From positions 1 to 46,147 of the IMG/VR virus record IMGVR_UViG_3300047476_000099: a DNA stretch of 46,147 nt. The stretch is one strand, 5' to 3'. Source of the stretch: a virus. The notes under the pieces were generated by a model. It was not told the origin of the DNA, did not search any database, and saw nothing but the letters and a program-made list of their open reading frames with translations. Every line of letters starts with the position of its first letter. Positions within the stretch are counted from its first letter, which is position 1. Below, piece after piece: positions 9,131-18,047 of the stretch. Both the position numbers and the translations under genes were made by a program.

Positions 9131-10108
9131 ATGTCACAAATAATTATCAATGTTGGTTCAACATCTAATGACCACACAGGCGATACGCTTCGTGGGGCTT
9201 TCATCAATGTCAACGCAAACTTTACAGAAGTTTATGACCAATTTAGTGGCATCAATGCCATTGCTTCAAATGCTTATGATCAGGCAAACGCAGCCAATGT
9301 TCTAGCCTACAATACAAGTATTAATGCCAACAATGTTGGTATCAATGCAAACAACTGGTCAAATTCATACGCTACTACTATCGGTGTATCATCCAATAAC
9401 TATGCTGGTTATGTAGGCAACTCTGTCAATTCTGTCGTTAGCACTACAGGCGCATCAGCAAATCTATACTCTAATAGAGTTGGAGCAGCTGGTAATGCTG
9501 TTATTACCATTGGACTAGCTTCCGCAAATGCTTGGTCAAACTCTCTAGCTGCTCTTGGCACCAGCTATGTCAATGACGCTCTAACCGCAGATAGAGCTTA
9601 CAACAATACATCATTTGCAGCAGCTAACAACTGGGCGAACGCAACATTCCAAACTCTTTCCAATGGTACCGCTGCATACGCTACAGCTAATCAGGCTCTT
9701 GATCTTGCCACTACAGCTCTACAAAATACAACAACCACACTAGCTGGCTCCTTTACAGCACAAGGATTAGTCTCAGACTTTCTGGGTCCTGTTCGTGAAA
9801 AAAGAACGATCACCGTTAACTCAAATTCATCCATTCAGGCTGCTGAGACTAACATCATTGCTAATAACTCAGGATCAATCTATCTTAGCTTGGATAATGA
9901 TGGAAACTTTCCATATTCCGCTAATATTGGTGCTAAGATTGAAATTCATCAGTTCGGTCCTGGTCAGACGACAATTAGAGCAAATGACGCCTTTGTTAAT
10001 GTGTTCTCAGCCAATAACTGGGCAAACGTTGCTGGACAGTATATGACAGTAAGTCTTGTCAAGATTAGAGCTAATACATGGATGCTAACAGGAGACTTGA
10101 AAGCGTAA
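9131..10108 (+). CDS. Fibre-like virion protein with coiled-coil repeats
   Basis: A 325-residue protein. Its N-terminus (INVGSTSNDHTGDTLRGAF, then NVNANFTEVY) is the conserved opening of many phage fibre-like structural proteins. The middle (residues about 45-170) has the same NN-W/Y...G-S-N repeats as the giant fibre gene at 1-6465. The last 120 residues look globular and beta-rich. It sits between the sheath stabiliser and the terminase, where T4 has no gene, under its own late-type promoter. A role as a short fibre or whisker is an inference. Confidence 0.7.
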   Translation: MSQIIINVGSTSNDHTGDTLRGAFINVNANFTEVYDQFSGINAIASNAYDQANAANVLAYNTSINANNVGINANNWSNSYATTIGVSSNNYAGYVGNSVNSVVSTTGASANLYSNRVGAAGNAVITIGLASANAWSNSLAALGTSYVNDALTADRAYNNTSFAAANNWANATFQTLSNGTAAYATANQALDLATTALQNTTTTLAGSFTAQGLVSDFLGPVREKRTITVNSNSSIQAAETNIIANNSGSIYLSLDNDGNFPYSANIGAKIEIHQFGPGQTTIRANDAFVNVFSANNWANVAGQYMTVSLVKIRANTWMLTGDLKA

Positions 10109-10117
10109 GGATATAAT

Positions 10118-10576
10118 ATGGGTGTTGAGAAAAATTTATCGGATGCTCTAGGCATCGAACATGTTCCTGCCGTCATAGAAGAAACAGGAAGAGAAATCGT
10201 CACACCTGAACCCGTCAAGACGGACGACGATCAGGATGAGGACTATCGTCTAGTTAGAAACACCCTTCGCAATCTAATTGAGAAGGGTAATGACGCATTG
10301 GAAGATATCTCCACTATTGCTAGACAGAATGAATCAGCGAGAGGATTCGAGGTCGTAGCTAATCTAATCAAGACTGTAGGTGAAACATCGAAAGACTTGT
10401 ATAATCTACAGAAGATGAAACGTGATCTTAAAGAGCCTGATCCAGAATCAGATCCTCGTAAGAAAAGCGCAGACGGTAATATCAATGTAGAGCAAGCTGT
10501 GTTCGTTGGATCGGCTGCTGAATTGCTATCAGCGATAAAGAACAAGAAAGAAGAACAGAAGATTATAGATGGCTAG
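10118..10576 (+). CDS. 16: Small terminase subunit gp16
   Basis: A 152-residue protein (T4 gp16 is 164) immediately upstream of and overlapping gene 17. This position and size, with a helical, charged central region (residues about 45-110), identify the DNA-recognition subunit of the packaging motor. GTAAGG precedes the ATG. The stop lies 8 bases inside gene 17, so the two subunits are translationally coupled. Confidence 0.85.
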   Translation: MGVEKNLSDALGIEHVPAVIEETGREIVTPEPVKTDDDQDEDYRLVRNTLRNLIEKGNDALEDISTIARQNESARGFEVVANLIKTVGETSKDLYNLQKMKRDLKEPDPESDPRKKSADGNINVEQAVFVGSAAELLSAIKNKKEEQKIIDG

Positions 10577-12251
10577 ATTACCACATTCGTATCAGAATAA
10601 TCCAAATCTACCGAATGAGCAATATCGTCATGCCTTCACACAGGCTGAGCTGGATGAGTATATCAAATGTGCTGATGATCCTGTCTATTTTTCTAAGAAG
10701 TATATTAAGATCATTAACGTTGACCGCGGTCTCATGCCATTTGAAATGTGGGACTTTCAGGAGCGTATGCTTCAAACCTTCCACGACAATCGTTTCTCTA
10801 TTTGTAAGCTACCTCGACAGGTCGGTAAGTCTACCACCAGTGTCGCTTACATTCTTCATCAAGTATTGTTCAATGAGAACTTTGTGGTTGCTATTCTTGC
10901 TAACCGAGCACCAACAGCTAGAGAACTATTGGGTAAATTGAAACTCGCTTTTGAGTATCTTCCTATGTTTTTGAAGCAAGGCATCAAAGAGTGGAACAAG
11001 GGTTCAATCTATCTTGCAAATGGTTCAAGAGTGCTTGCTGACTCCACATCTGGTAGCTCTGTTCGTGGTTTCTCGTTCAACCTAATCTTTCTTGACGAGT
11101 TTGCGTTCGTTCCCAACAATATTGCTGAGGAGTTCTTTAACTCAACCTATCCTACAATTTCATCTGGTAAGACTTCTAAGGTCGTTATCGTTTCTACACC
11201 AAACGGTATGAACTTGTTCTATAAGATGTGGACGAAAGCGGTTGAAAAGACTTCAACCTACATGCCGATTGAAATTCACTGGTCGATGGTACCCGGAAGA
11301 GACGAGGCGTGGGCAGCAGAAACTATTCGAAACACCTCTCAGAGACAGTTTGATCAAGAGTTTGGTTGTGAGTTTCTCGGATCATCTAACACACTAATCA
11401 ACGGCGCTAAACTCGCTGCGCTTCATTGGAAAGAGCCAATCGCTCGAATGGAGTGTATGGATATCTTTGATCAACCCGAGCCAAAGCATACCTACGTATT
11501 GTGTGCTGACGTTGCTGAGGGTCAGGGTCTGGACTATTCTTCATTCTCTATTTTTGACGTTACAACTATCCCATATCGTCAGGTGGCTAAATATAGAAAC
11601 AACGAAATTGACCCCATTCGCTTTCCAGCGGTAATCTATTCAGCCGCTAAAAAGTATAACGAGGCTTTCGTTCTAGTTGAAATCAATTCTATTGGTCTAC
11701 AGGTAGCAGATATTCTTCACTATGAACTAGCTTATGAAAATCTGCTAAAGTTTCAACAAAAGGGTAAACAAGGTACCCAGTGGTCAGGCGGGTTCGCTGC
11801 CGGTAAGAATAAGCTAGCCTTCGGTCTAAAGATTACACCCCAATCCAAGATGATTGGGTGCGCTAACTTGAAGACCCTAGTAGAAAACGACAAATTGATC
11901 CTTCAGGACGAAGACACGATTACTGAGCTGTTTTCGTTTGCTGCCGACAAAAAGTCATTTAAGGCTGAAGAGGGTTCTAATGACGACTTGGCTATGACCC
12001 TTGTTCATTTTGGCTGGTTGACAGCCCAGAAGCTATTTAAAGAAACGGTTTCGAATGACATTCGCTATGTGCTACAGAAAGAGATATCATATCTTGAAGA
12101 TGTAGAAAATGTGCCCTTTGGGTTTATCGATAATGGTATTGATAGTCCTCATGACACCGAAATTGATGCTAGTGGTGACCGATGGGTTCGTGAAAGAGAG
12201 CAACTATACCCGTTTGATGACCTAAACTACCAGTGGGATGGGCGGCTATAG
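10569..12251 (+). CDS. 17: Large terminase subunit gp17 (ATPase and nuclease)
   Basis: A 560-residue packaging motor. The N-terminal ATPase has Walker A PRQVGKST at residues 82-89, Walker B LIFLDE at 172-177 with the catalytic Glu177, and the coupling motif STPNG at 209-213. The C-terminal RNase H-like nuclease has acidic residues Asp314 (ADVAEG), Glu371 (LVEIN) and Asp472/473 (SNDDLAM), matching T4 Asp401, Glu458 and Asp542. All key residues are present, so it should be active. It cuts concatemeric DNA and drives it into the prohead through the portal. Confidence 0.97.
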   Translation: MARLPHSYQNNPNLPNEQYRHAFTQAELDEYIKCADDPVYFSKKYIKIINVDRGLMPFEMWDFQERMLQTFHDNRFSICKLPRQVGKSTTSVAYILHQVLFNENFVVAILANRAPTARELLGKLKLAFEYLPMFLKQGIKEWNKGSIYLANGSRVLADSTSGSSVRGFSFNLIFLDEFAFVPNNIAEEFFNSTYPTISSGKTSKVVIVSTPNGMNLFYKMWTKAVEKTSTYMPIEIHWSMVPGRDEAWAAETIRNTSQRQFDQEFGCEFLGSSNTLINGAKLAALHWKEPIARMECMDIFDQPEPKHTYVLCADVAEGQGLDYSSFSIFDVTTIPYRQVAKYRNNEIDPIRFPAVIYSAAKKYNEAFVLVEINSIGLQVADILHYELAYENLLKFQQKGKQGTQWSGGFAAGKNKLAFGLKITPQSKMIGCANLKTLVENDKLILQDEDTITELFSFAADKKSFKAEEGSNDDLAMTLVHFGWLTAQKLFKETVSNDIRYVLQKEISYLEDVENVPFGFIDNGIDSPHDTEIDASGDRWVREREQLYPFDDLNYQWDGRL

Positions 12252-12271
12252 TTTCTGAAAAACACCAAAAC

Positions 12272-12279
12272 GATAAATA
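12272..12279 (+). promoter_or_regulatory. Putative late promoter of gene 18 (GATAAATA)
   Basis: GATAAATA lies in the 77-base gap between genes 17 and 18, about 50 bases before the gp18 ATG. It matches seven of the eight bases of the T4 late consensus. Confidence 0.6.
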
Positions 12280-12328
12280 TTGGTTGAAATGGATATTTAC
12301 ACCATTCCAACCTACAGAGGAGTAAAAG

Positions 12329-14074
12329 ATGGCATATTCACTTTCCCCAGGCGTGACATGGTCCGAAATTGATCTTACGACCGTTGTTCCCGCCGCATCT
12401 ACTACAGAAGGGGCATTTGCCGGAGACTTTGATTGGGGTCCTATCGATGAGGTAGTGTCAATTGCTAATGAGGTCGAGCTAGTTCGCTGGTTCGGTAAGC
12501 CTTCAGATAATACAGCAGTTTCATTCTTCACCGCAGCTAACTTCCTAGCATACGGTGACAACCTACGAGTAGTTCGCTCAGCCAATACAATTGGTGCAAA
12601 GTGCGCCACATCTGGTAATACTGCAGCCCTAGTTAAGAATAGAGACGACTGGGACGTAAACTGGGACGTATTCGGTACCAACGATCCTAAGTATGGTATG
12701 TTTGCATCCCGTTATGCAGGCACCCTAGGCAACGATATTCGAGTTTGCGTATTCGCTAAAGCAGGTGTTAATTCTTCTGATGCTGATTGGGCATCATGGG
12801 AGCAGGCATCACAGTTCAGCGGTCCTCCAGGCACCTCAACCTATGCGGCTAACCGCAGCGGTGCTAACGACGAAATGCACATTATCGTCCTAGACGTTAA
12901 GGGCACCTTCACTGGTGGTTCAGCAAATTCTGTCCTAGAAAAGTATTCAAACCTTTCTAAGGCTGTTGACGCAACCAACGATGATGGTTCATCCAACTAC
13001 TGGGTCAACGTTCTAGCTGATCGTTCAGCTTTCGTATGGCCTATCAATAACGCTATTTCTAACACAACCCAGCCAGTTGTTCAGACTACCACATGGGGTT
13101 CAGCAGCTTCTGGAACAAACTTTGCTCAGTCAAATGCATCCTTCAACTTCACTCTTGCCGGTGGTGTTCTAGCTTCTCCAAATGATGGACAGCTACAAAA
13201 CTCCTTCGTTAAGTTTGCTGATACCGATGCTTATGACACATCACTAATCATGACTGGTGGTGCTTCTAACACAGTCTGTAAGTATGTTATCGATAACATT
13301 GCTTCACCTGTTGGCACATATGGTCGTGGCGACGTGGTTGTATTCGTATCACCACAGTATACCGACGTTATCGATCAGCCAGGTCAGGAAGTTACTAAGT
13401 CTATTGCAACCAGAAACTTCTATGGTTCATCTTCTTATGCCTTCATGGATTCTGGATGGAAGAAGCAGTTTGACAAGTATAATAACAAGTATCGCTGGAT
13501 TCCTCTCAATGGTGACGTTGCTGGTCTATGCGCCCGCACCGATCAGACAAGAGACGCATGGTTCTCACCAGCCGGTCTAAATCGTGGTCAGATCAAGAAT
13601 GTTACCAAACTATCTTGGATGCCTACTAAGACTGATCGTGACAACCTATACAAGAATGGCATTAACCCTGTTGTAACATTCAAGGGTGAAGGAACTGTTC
13701 TTTACGGCGATAAGACACTACTTGCCAAGCCATCTGCATTTGATCGTATTAACGTTCGCAGATTGTTCATTGTGCTAGAGAAGTCAATCTCCAAGGCAGC
13801 TAAGTATTCACTATTCGAGTTCAATGACGAATTTACAAGATCACAGTTCGTTGCTCTTGTAGAGCCATTCCTACGTGACGTTAAGGGTCGCCGTGGTATC
13901 TATGACTTCCGAGTTGTTTGTGACGAAACAAACAATACACAGCAGGTTATCGATTCCAATCAGTTCGTAGGCGACATTTATATTAAGCCAGCACGTTCTA
14001 TCAACTTTATCCAGTTGAATTTCGTGGCGGTTCGCTCCGGAGTTGCCTTCTCCGAAATTGTTGGCAAGTTCTAA
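12329..14074 (+). CDS. 18: Tail sheath protein gp18
   Basis: A 581-residue contractile sheath protein (T4 gp18 is 659). The N-terminus (SPGVTWSEIDLTTVVPAAST, then GAFAGDFDWGPIDE) and C-terminus (DFRVVCDETNNT, INFIQLNFVAVRSG) carry the standard sheath motifs that form the conserved core and intersubunit strands. The ribosome site AGAGGAG lies 7 bases before the ATG. It is followed by the tube gene, as in T4. Confidence 0.95.
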   Translation: MAYSLSPGVTWSEIDLTTVVPAASTTEGAFAGDFDWGPIDEVVSIANEVELVRWFGKPSDNTAVSFFTAANFLAYGDNLRVVRSANTIGAKCATSGNTAALVKNRDDWDVNWDVFGTNDPKYGMFASRYAGTLGNDIRVCVFAKAGVNSSDADWASWEQASQFSGPPGTSTYAANRSGANDEMHIIVLDVKGTFTGGSANSVLEKYSNLSKAVDATNDDGSSNYWVNVLADRSAFVWPINNAISNTTQPVVQTTTWGSAASGTNFAQSNASFNFTLAGGVLASPNDGQLQNSFVKFADTDAYDTSLIMTGGASNTVCKYVIDNIASPVGTYGRGDVVVFVSPQYTDVIDQPGQEVTKSIATRNFYGSSSYAFMDSGWKKQFDKYNNKYRWIPLNGDVAGLCARTDQTRDAWFSPAGLNRGQIKNVTKLSWMPTKTDRDNLYKNGINPVVTFKGEGTVLYGDKTLLAKPSAFDRINVRRLFIVLEKSISKAAKYSLFEFNDEFTRSQFVALVEPFLRDVKGRRGIYDFRVVCDETNNTQQVIDSNQFVGDIYIKPARSINFIQLNFVAVRSGVAFSEIVGKF

Positions 14075-14080
14075 TAAATA
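14073..14080 (+). promoter_or_regulatory. Putative late promoter of gene 19 (AATAAATA)
   Basis: AATAAATA overlaps the end of gene 18 and stands 21 bases before the gp19 ATG. It would allow separate late expression of the abundant tube protein. Confidence 0.6.
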
Positions 14081-14101
14081 AAGGAAAAGGAGAAAACTCA
14101 A

Positions 14102-14662
14102 ATGGCTTTTAATGTCAATCAGTTCAGATCAACAATGATCAACGACGGCGCTCGCCCAAGTTTGTTCGAAGTTGTTATGAGCCTACCACCAATTCTAGGT
14201 GCAGGTGTTCCATTGACAAACGATATCATCTTCAGAGTGAGAGCATCCTCACTACCAGGAGATGGTGTTTCATCAATCGAGGTACCATACTTTGGTAGAA
14301 CAATCAAGATTGCTGGAACAAGATCATTCCCAGATTGGTCTTTCACAATCATCAATGACGAAGACTTTATTGCACGTAGAAATCTTGAAACATGGCTAAA
14401 CCTAATTAACGGACACGTATCAAACCTACGTGCCCCACAGGCTCTAGCCGCTGCATCATATCAGTCCGACGCTATTATTACTCAGTTCAGTAAGGCAGGA
14501 CCTGCAATCAAGAGCTATAAGATGGTCGGTTGTTTCCCAACTGACGTTGCTCCAATCGAACTAGATTGGGGTCTAGGTGATCAGATTGAAGAATATGGTG
14601 TAACATTCGCTTATCAGTGGTGGGAATCTCTAGATGGTTCCACCGATATGTCTGGTGCATAA
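14102..14662 (+). CDS. 19: Tail tube protein gp19
   Basis: A 186-residue tail tube subunit (T4 gp19 is 163). Tube-family features are RPSLFEVVMSLP, RVRASSLPGDGVSSIEVPYFGRTIKIAG (in parts) and FPDWSFTIINDEDFIARRNLETW, with a C-terminal YGVTFAYQWWES strand. The gene follows the sheath gene and has its own late-type promoter. A strong ribosome site (GGAAAAGGAG) precedes the ATG. Confidence 0.94.
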   Translation: MAFNVNQFRSTMINDGARPSLFEVVMSLPPILGAGVPLTNDIIFRVRASSLPGDGVSSIEVPYFGRTIKIAGTRSFPDWSFTIINDEDFIARRNLETWLNLINGHVSNLRAPQALAAASYQSDAIITQFSKAGPAIKSYKMVGCFPTDVAPIELDWGLGDQIEEYGVTFAYQWWESLDGSTDMSGA

Positions 14663-14667
14663 TCCAT

Positions 14668-14675
14668 CATAAATA
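14668..14675 (+). promoter_or_regulatory. Putative late promoter of gene 20 (CATAAATA)
   Basis: CATAAATA lies just after the gp19 stop. With T4-like spacing the transcript would begin about 7 bases downstream, at or near the foot of the hairpin at 14681-14706. Confidence 0.6.
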
Positions 14676-14680
14676 GTATT

Positions 14681-14706
14681 ATCCATGGGGCTTCGGTCCC
14701 ATGGAT
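14681..14706 (+). other. RNA hairpin with UUCG tetraloop between genes 19 and 20
   Basis: AUCCAUGGG pairs perfectly with CCCAUGGAU, extended by a G-U and a C-G pair closing a UUCG loop (11 base pairs). No T-run follows, so it is not a standard rho-independent terminator. C(UUCG)G hairpins are typical of T4 intercistronic RNA, where they mark or protect mRNA ends. Confidence 0.75.
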
Positions 14707-14735
14707 TCTTCATCATGTTTTAAGGAGTAGGGACC

Positions 14736-16595
14736 ATTCGCTTTTTCGGCTTTCAAATCGGTGCAGACGAACAAGATAAAATTGATCGTCAGGGACAACC
14801 CATTCAAAAAACATTTGCTGTTCCACAGTCAGATGACGGCGCTGTTACAGTTGCTGGTGCTGGCTACTATGGAACATATGTCGATCTAGATGGCACGTTT
14901 AGGAATGAAACCCAGCTAATCACAAAGTATCGTGAATTAGCTATTCAGCCTGAAATGGAAACAGCGATTGATGAAATTGTGAATGAAGCAATCGTTATTG
15001 AGGATTCAGGAACGTCTGTTGAAATCAATCTCGATGAAGTCAAAGCTCCTGCCCAGATCAAACGTAAGATCGAAGAAGAATTTAACTACATTTTAAAACT
15101 ACTAAACTTTGGTAACATGGGACATGATATCTTTCGTCGTTACTATATCGACGGTAGATTGTATTACCATATTGTTATCGATGAAACCAATCCTGCCCTA
15201 GGTATTCAGGAACTAAAGTATATCGATCCTCGCCGTATTCGTAAGATCCGTGAAATCCAAAAGATGCGTGATCCTTCCACAGGCGTCGAGCTAATCAAAA
15301 AGACAATTGAATATTATCTATACAACGAAAGAGGAATGATTGGTGCTGGCACTAATCTTGGCGCAAAGATCGCAGTTGACTCTATCGTAAATGTTAATTC
15401 GGGTATCATGGATCCAAAGCAGACCATGGTGCTTTCATATCTACACAAAGCAATCAAGCCATTCAACAATCTAAGAATGGTCGAGGATGCTACCGTTATC
15501 TATCGTCTATCAAGAGCGCCAGAGCGCCGTGTATTCTATATTGACGTTGGTAACATGCCAACAGTCAAAGCGGAACAGTATGTCCGTGATATCATGGTCA
15601 AGTATCGTAACAAGTTGGTTTACGATTCCAATACTGGTGAAATCAAAGACGACCGCAAGCACCTATCTATGCTAGAAGACTTTTGGTTGCCTCGCCGTGA
15701 AGGTTCTAAGGGAACTGAAATCTCTACACTCGAAGGCGCACGTAACCTAGGTGAAATGGAAGACGTTAAGTATTTCCAGAGTAAACTATACAAGGCTCTT
15801 GGTGTTCCTGTATCACGTATGGAACCAGGTCAAGGCTTTGCTCTAGGTCGCACAACCGAAATCTCCAGAGACGAAATCAAGTTTAATAAGTTCATTCAGA
15901 GAATCCGCAATAAGTTTTCTACTCTATTCGATGATCTTCTCCGTGTTCAGCTAGTGCTAAAGAGAATTTGCACCGAGGAAGAATGGAAAGAGTTCAAAGA
16001 AGATATTTGGTATGACTATAAGAAAGATAATAACTTTGATGAAATCAAGGACGCAGAGCTACTAAGTCTCCGTCTTGATACTCTTGCCAAGGTTGATCCT
16101 TTCGTTGGTCGTTACTACTCCATCATGTGGGTGCGTAAGAACATTCTACAACAGACTGACGAGGACATTGAAGAAATCAATCTTCAAATGGAAGAAGAAG
16201 GTAAAATTGCAGCCGAACAGCAGCAGCAAGCTATGATCGATCAGGAAGCGCAACAGCAGCAAGATATGCAGAATCAAATTGCGTTTGATGCTCAACAGCA
16301 GATTGCACAAGCCCAAGTTAGCAAAGAAGTTGACAAGATTACTGGTCCAGATCAAGGACCAGGTAAGGCTGAGACAGCTAGTCGTGATCATGAATCCAAG
16401 ATGATGGATAAGAAGATCGAACTAGAACGTATGAAACAAAAGAAAGCTGCTCCTGCTAAGAAGAAAACTGTAGCCGAGTCTGCTAAAGAAATGGGATTGT
16501 TATATGTTGGTCGTGGACGATATGCTAACAAGTCTGGCGTCGTTACACACCTGAATGAGAGTGGTATTTTAGTCCCTAACATAAATAAGGATTAA
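14736..16595 (+). CDS. 20: Portal protein gp20, ATT start proposed
   Basis: The portal ring at the head vertex, through which DNA is packaged. The first ATG is at 14955, but homology reaches further upstream: RFFGFQIG, then SDDGAVTVAGAGYYGTYVDL and ITKYRELAIQPEMETAIDEI (in parts) match the N-terminal region of T4-type portals. In this frame a stop lies at 14721, and between it and 14955 there is no ATG, GTG or TTG. An ATT at 14736 stands 8 bases after AAGGAG (14722-14727), so it is the likely start and gives 619 residues. Body landmarks include YIDPRRIRKIREI and EPGQGFALGRTTEISRDE (in parts). The C-terminus (from residue about 490) is Gln-rich and then Lys-rich, longer than in T4 (524 residues), and ends with an HLNE tripeptide context. 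Confidence 0.9.
   Translation: MRFFGFQIGADEQDKIDRQGQPIQKTFAVPQSDDGAVTVAGAGYYGTYVDLDGTFRNETQLITKYRELAIQPEMETAIDEIVNEAIVIEDSGTSVEINLDEVKAPAQIKRKIEEEFNYILKLLNFGNMGHDIFRRYYIDGRLYYHIVIDETNPALGIQELKYIDPRRIRKIREIQKMRDPSTGVELIKKTIEYYLYNERGMIGAGTNLGAKIAVDSIVNVNSGIMDPKQTMVLSYLHKAIKPFNNLRMVEDATVIYRLSRAPERRVFYIDVGNMPTVKAEQYVRDIMVKYRNKLVYDSNTGEIKDDRKHLSMLEDFWLPRREGSKGTEISTLEGARNLGEMEDVKYFQSKLYKALGVPVSRMEPGQGFALGRTTEISRDEIKFNKFIQRIRNKFSTLFDDLLRVQLVLKRICTEEEWKEFKEDIWYDYKKDNNFDEIKDAELLSLRLDTLAKVDPFVGRYYSIMWVRKNILQQTDEDIEEINLQMEEEGKIAAEQQQQAMIDQEAQQQQDMQNQIAFDAQQQIAQAQVSKEVDKITGPDQGPGKAETASRDHESKMMDKKIELERMKQKKAAPAKKKTVAESAKEMGLLYVGRGRYANKSGVVTHLNESGILVPNINKD
16580..16587 (+). promoter_or_regulatory. Putative late promoter for the prohead core genes (CATAAATA)
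   Basis: CATAAATA overlaps the last codons of gene 20 and stands 12 bases before the TTG start of the next gene. It is the only late-type motif I see before 20174, so the four genes from 16600 to 20173 may share it. The spacing would leave a very short leader. Confidence 0.4.
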
Positions 16596-16599
16596 GAGA

Positions 16600-18036
16600 T
16601 TGCCTAAAGGTCTAGCAGGTGTAAAGACACCATCAGCACAGGAACTAGCCAAGAAGTGGAATCTTCCTCTTGCTACAATTGCAAAGAAGATTGCTGCTGG
16701 CTCTAAAGTTGAAAGAGAGCATACAACCAGTTCAAAGCAGGCTGCTGAGATTGCTAGAGACCATATTAACGAGAGACCTGATTATTATGAAAAAGTTAAG
16801 AAGATGGAAAAATCTCCAATCAAGGAAGAAACAACCACTTCAGGTATTGGAGGATTAGGTTTCAGAACAGGCACACCTGCAATTGATTCTGATAACCAAT
16901 ACACCGATACCAATTCTATGTCATATGAAGATTGGAACGGCGCTATACTAAAGTTGATTAGAGACAAACATCATAATCATCTTATTGATATGGGTTTTAC
17001 TTCTTATTCACCAAACGAAATTCAGAACGCTCCAAACAGAGTTGTTAAAGAAGATACACTAAACGAACTAGGTGAGTATGATAACAAAGGTGGTATGTCA
17101 GGATACGAAGGCACATCAGGACCTATTAGAGCAGTTAGGAAGAACGATATGGCAGAAGACAAAGATCCGTGCTGGAAAGGCTATGAAGCCATCGGCATGA
17201 AGAAAAAGAATGGTAGGAAAGTTCCTAATTGTGTTCCCGTCAAGGAAGCAACATATCAGGGCAAGAAAGTTCCTCTCAACAAACCAATGCAGGGCGACGT
17301 TAAGAAGTCCAAGGTTTTCGTTGATCCAGATGGCGACGGTAAGGCACAGAAAGTAAACTTTGGCGATCCTAATATGACTATCAAAAAGTCTAATCCTGCT
17401 CGCCGTAAAAGTTTTAGAGCAAGACACAACTGTGATAATCCAGGTCCTAATACAAAAGCAAGATATTGGTCTTGTAAGGCATGGGAAGAAACACAGCTTG
17501 ACGAACTACACGGTAAGGGTGATCTAGAAAAGATCCGTTTGCATCATCAGCGCACAGCTAATGAACTATCACAAGGTGGTAGAGCCCAAGAAAAGAGAAT
17601 GGGCGCTCAAGGATGGAAACATAGAGATAGCGAAAACCGTGACTCGGCTATTAGATATCATATGAGCAAAGTTAAAAAAGCAAAATCACTAATGTCTAAG
17701 ACAGTTAAAGAAGAACATCTTGACGAAATCTCAGCAGAGTTAGTAGGTAAGGTTTCTAATGCTCGTTTTTGGCAGGGTAAAGCACCTAGCAAGACACTAT
17801 CTAATGCTATTAAGAAAAAGTATATAGAAAGTGGTGAAAAAGACAAAGGCTCTAAAAAAGAAGTAAAAGAGGAAACAACAATGGACAAGGACCTAATTCA
17901 AGAGGCTCTTAACAACATTCTTTCTGATAACCTTTCTGAAATGAAAGAGAACCTAACACAGGCTCTTCAGGAAAAGGCTATGGAAAAGTTGGAAGAGCGT
18001 AAGAAAGAAATCGCTGCAAACTACTTCGCAGAATAA
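16600..18036 (+). CDS. Head-associated protein with prohead-core (gp67-like) C-terminus
   Basis: A 478-residue protein starting at TTG (AAGAG just before; no ATG in frame near). The N-terminus (SAQELAKKWNLPLATIAKKI, then EREHT...AAEIARDHINERPDYY) resembles DUF5661-type modules. The middle has four cysteines (191, 211, 278, 292) and a conserved block NFGDPNM-IKK-NPARRKSFRARHNCDNPG (in parts), known to me from T4-like marine phage structural proteins. The last 51 residues (DLIQEAL...LEERKKEIAANYFA) look like T4 gp67, the prohead core protein. ATG at 17881, with AGAGGA in front, could start this part separately. Three L-N/D-E tripeptides suggest cleavage by gp21. It sits between portal and protease, where T4 has gp67/68. 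Confidence 0.65.
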   Translation: MPKGLAGVKTPSAQELAKKWNLPLATIAKKIAAGSKVEREHTTSSKQAAEIARDHINERPDYYEKVKKMEKSPIKEETTTSGIGGLGFRTGTPAIDSDNQYTDTNSMSYEDWNGAILKLIRDKHHNHLIDMGFTSYSPNEIQNAPNRVVKEDTLNELGEYDNKGGMSGYEGTSGPIRAVRKNDMAEDKDPCWKGYEAIGMKKKNGRKVPNCVPVKEATYQGKKVPLNKPMQGDVKKSKVFVDPDGDGKAQKVNFGDPNMTIKKSNPARRKSFRARHNCDNPGPNTKARYWSCKAWEETQLDELHGKGDLEKIRLHHQRTANELSQGGRAQEKRMGAQGWKHRDSENRDSAIRYHMSKVKKAKSLMSKTVKEEHLDEISAELVGKVSNARFWQGKAPSKTLSNAIKKKYIESGEKDKGSKKEVKEETTMDKDLIQEALNNILSDNLSEMKENLTQALQEKAMEKLEERKKEIAANYFAE

Positions 18037-18047
18037 GAGGACTAGTT

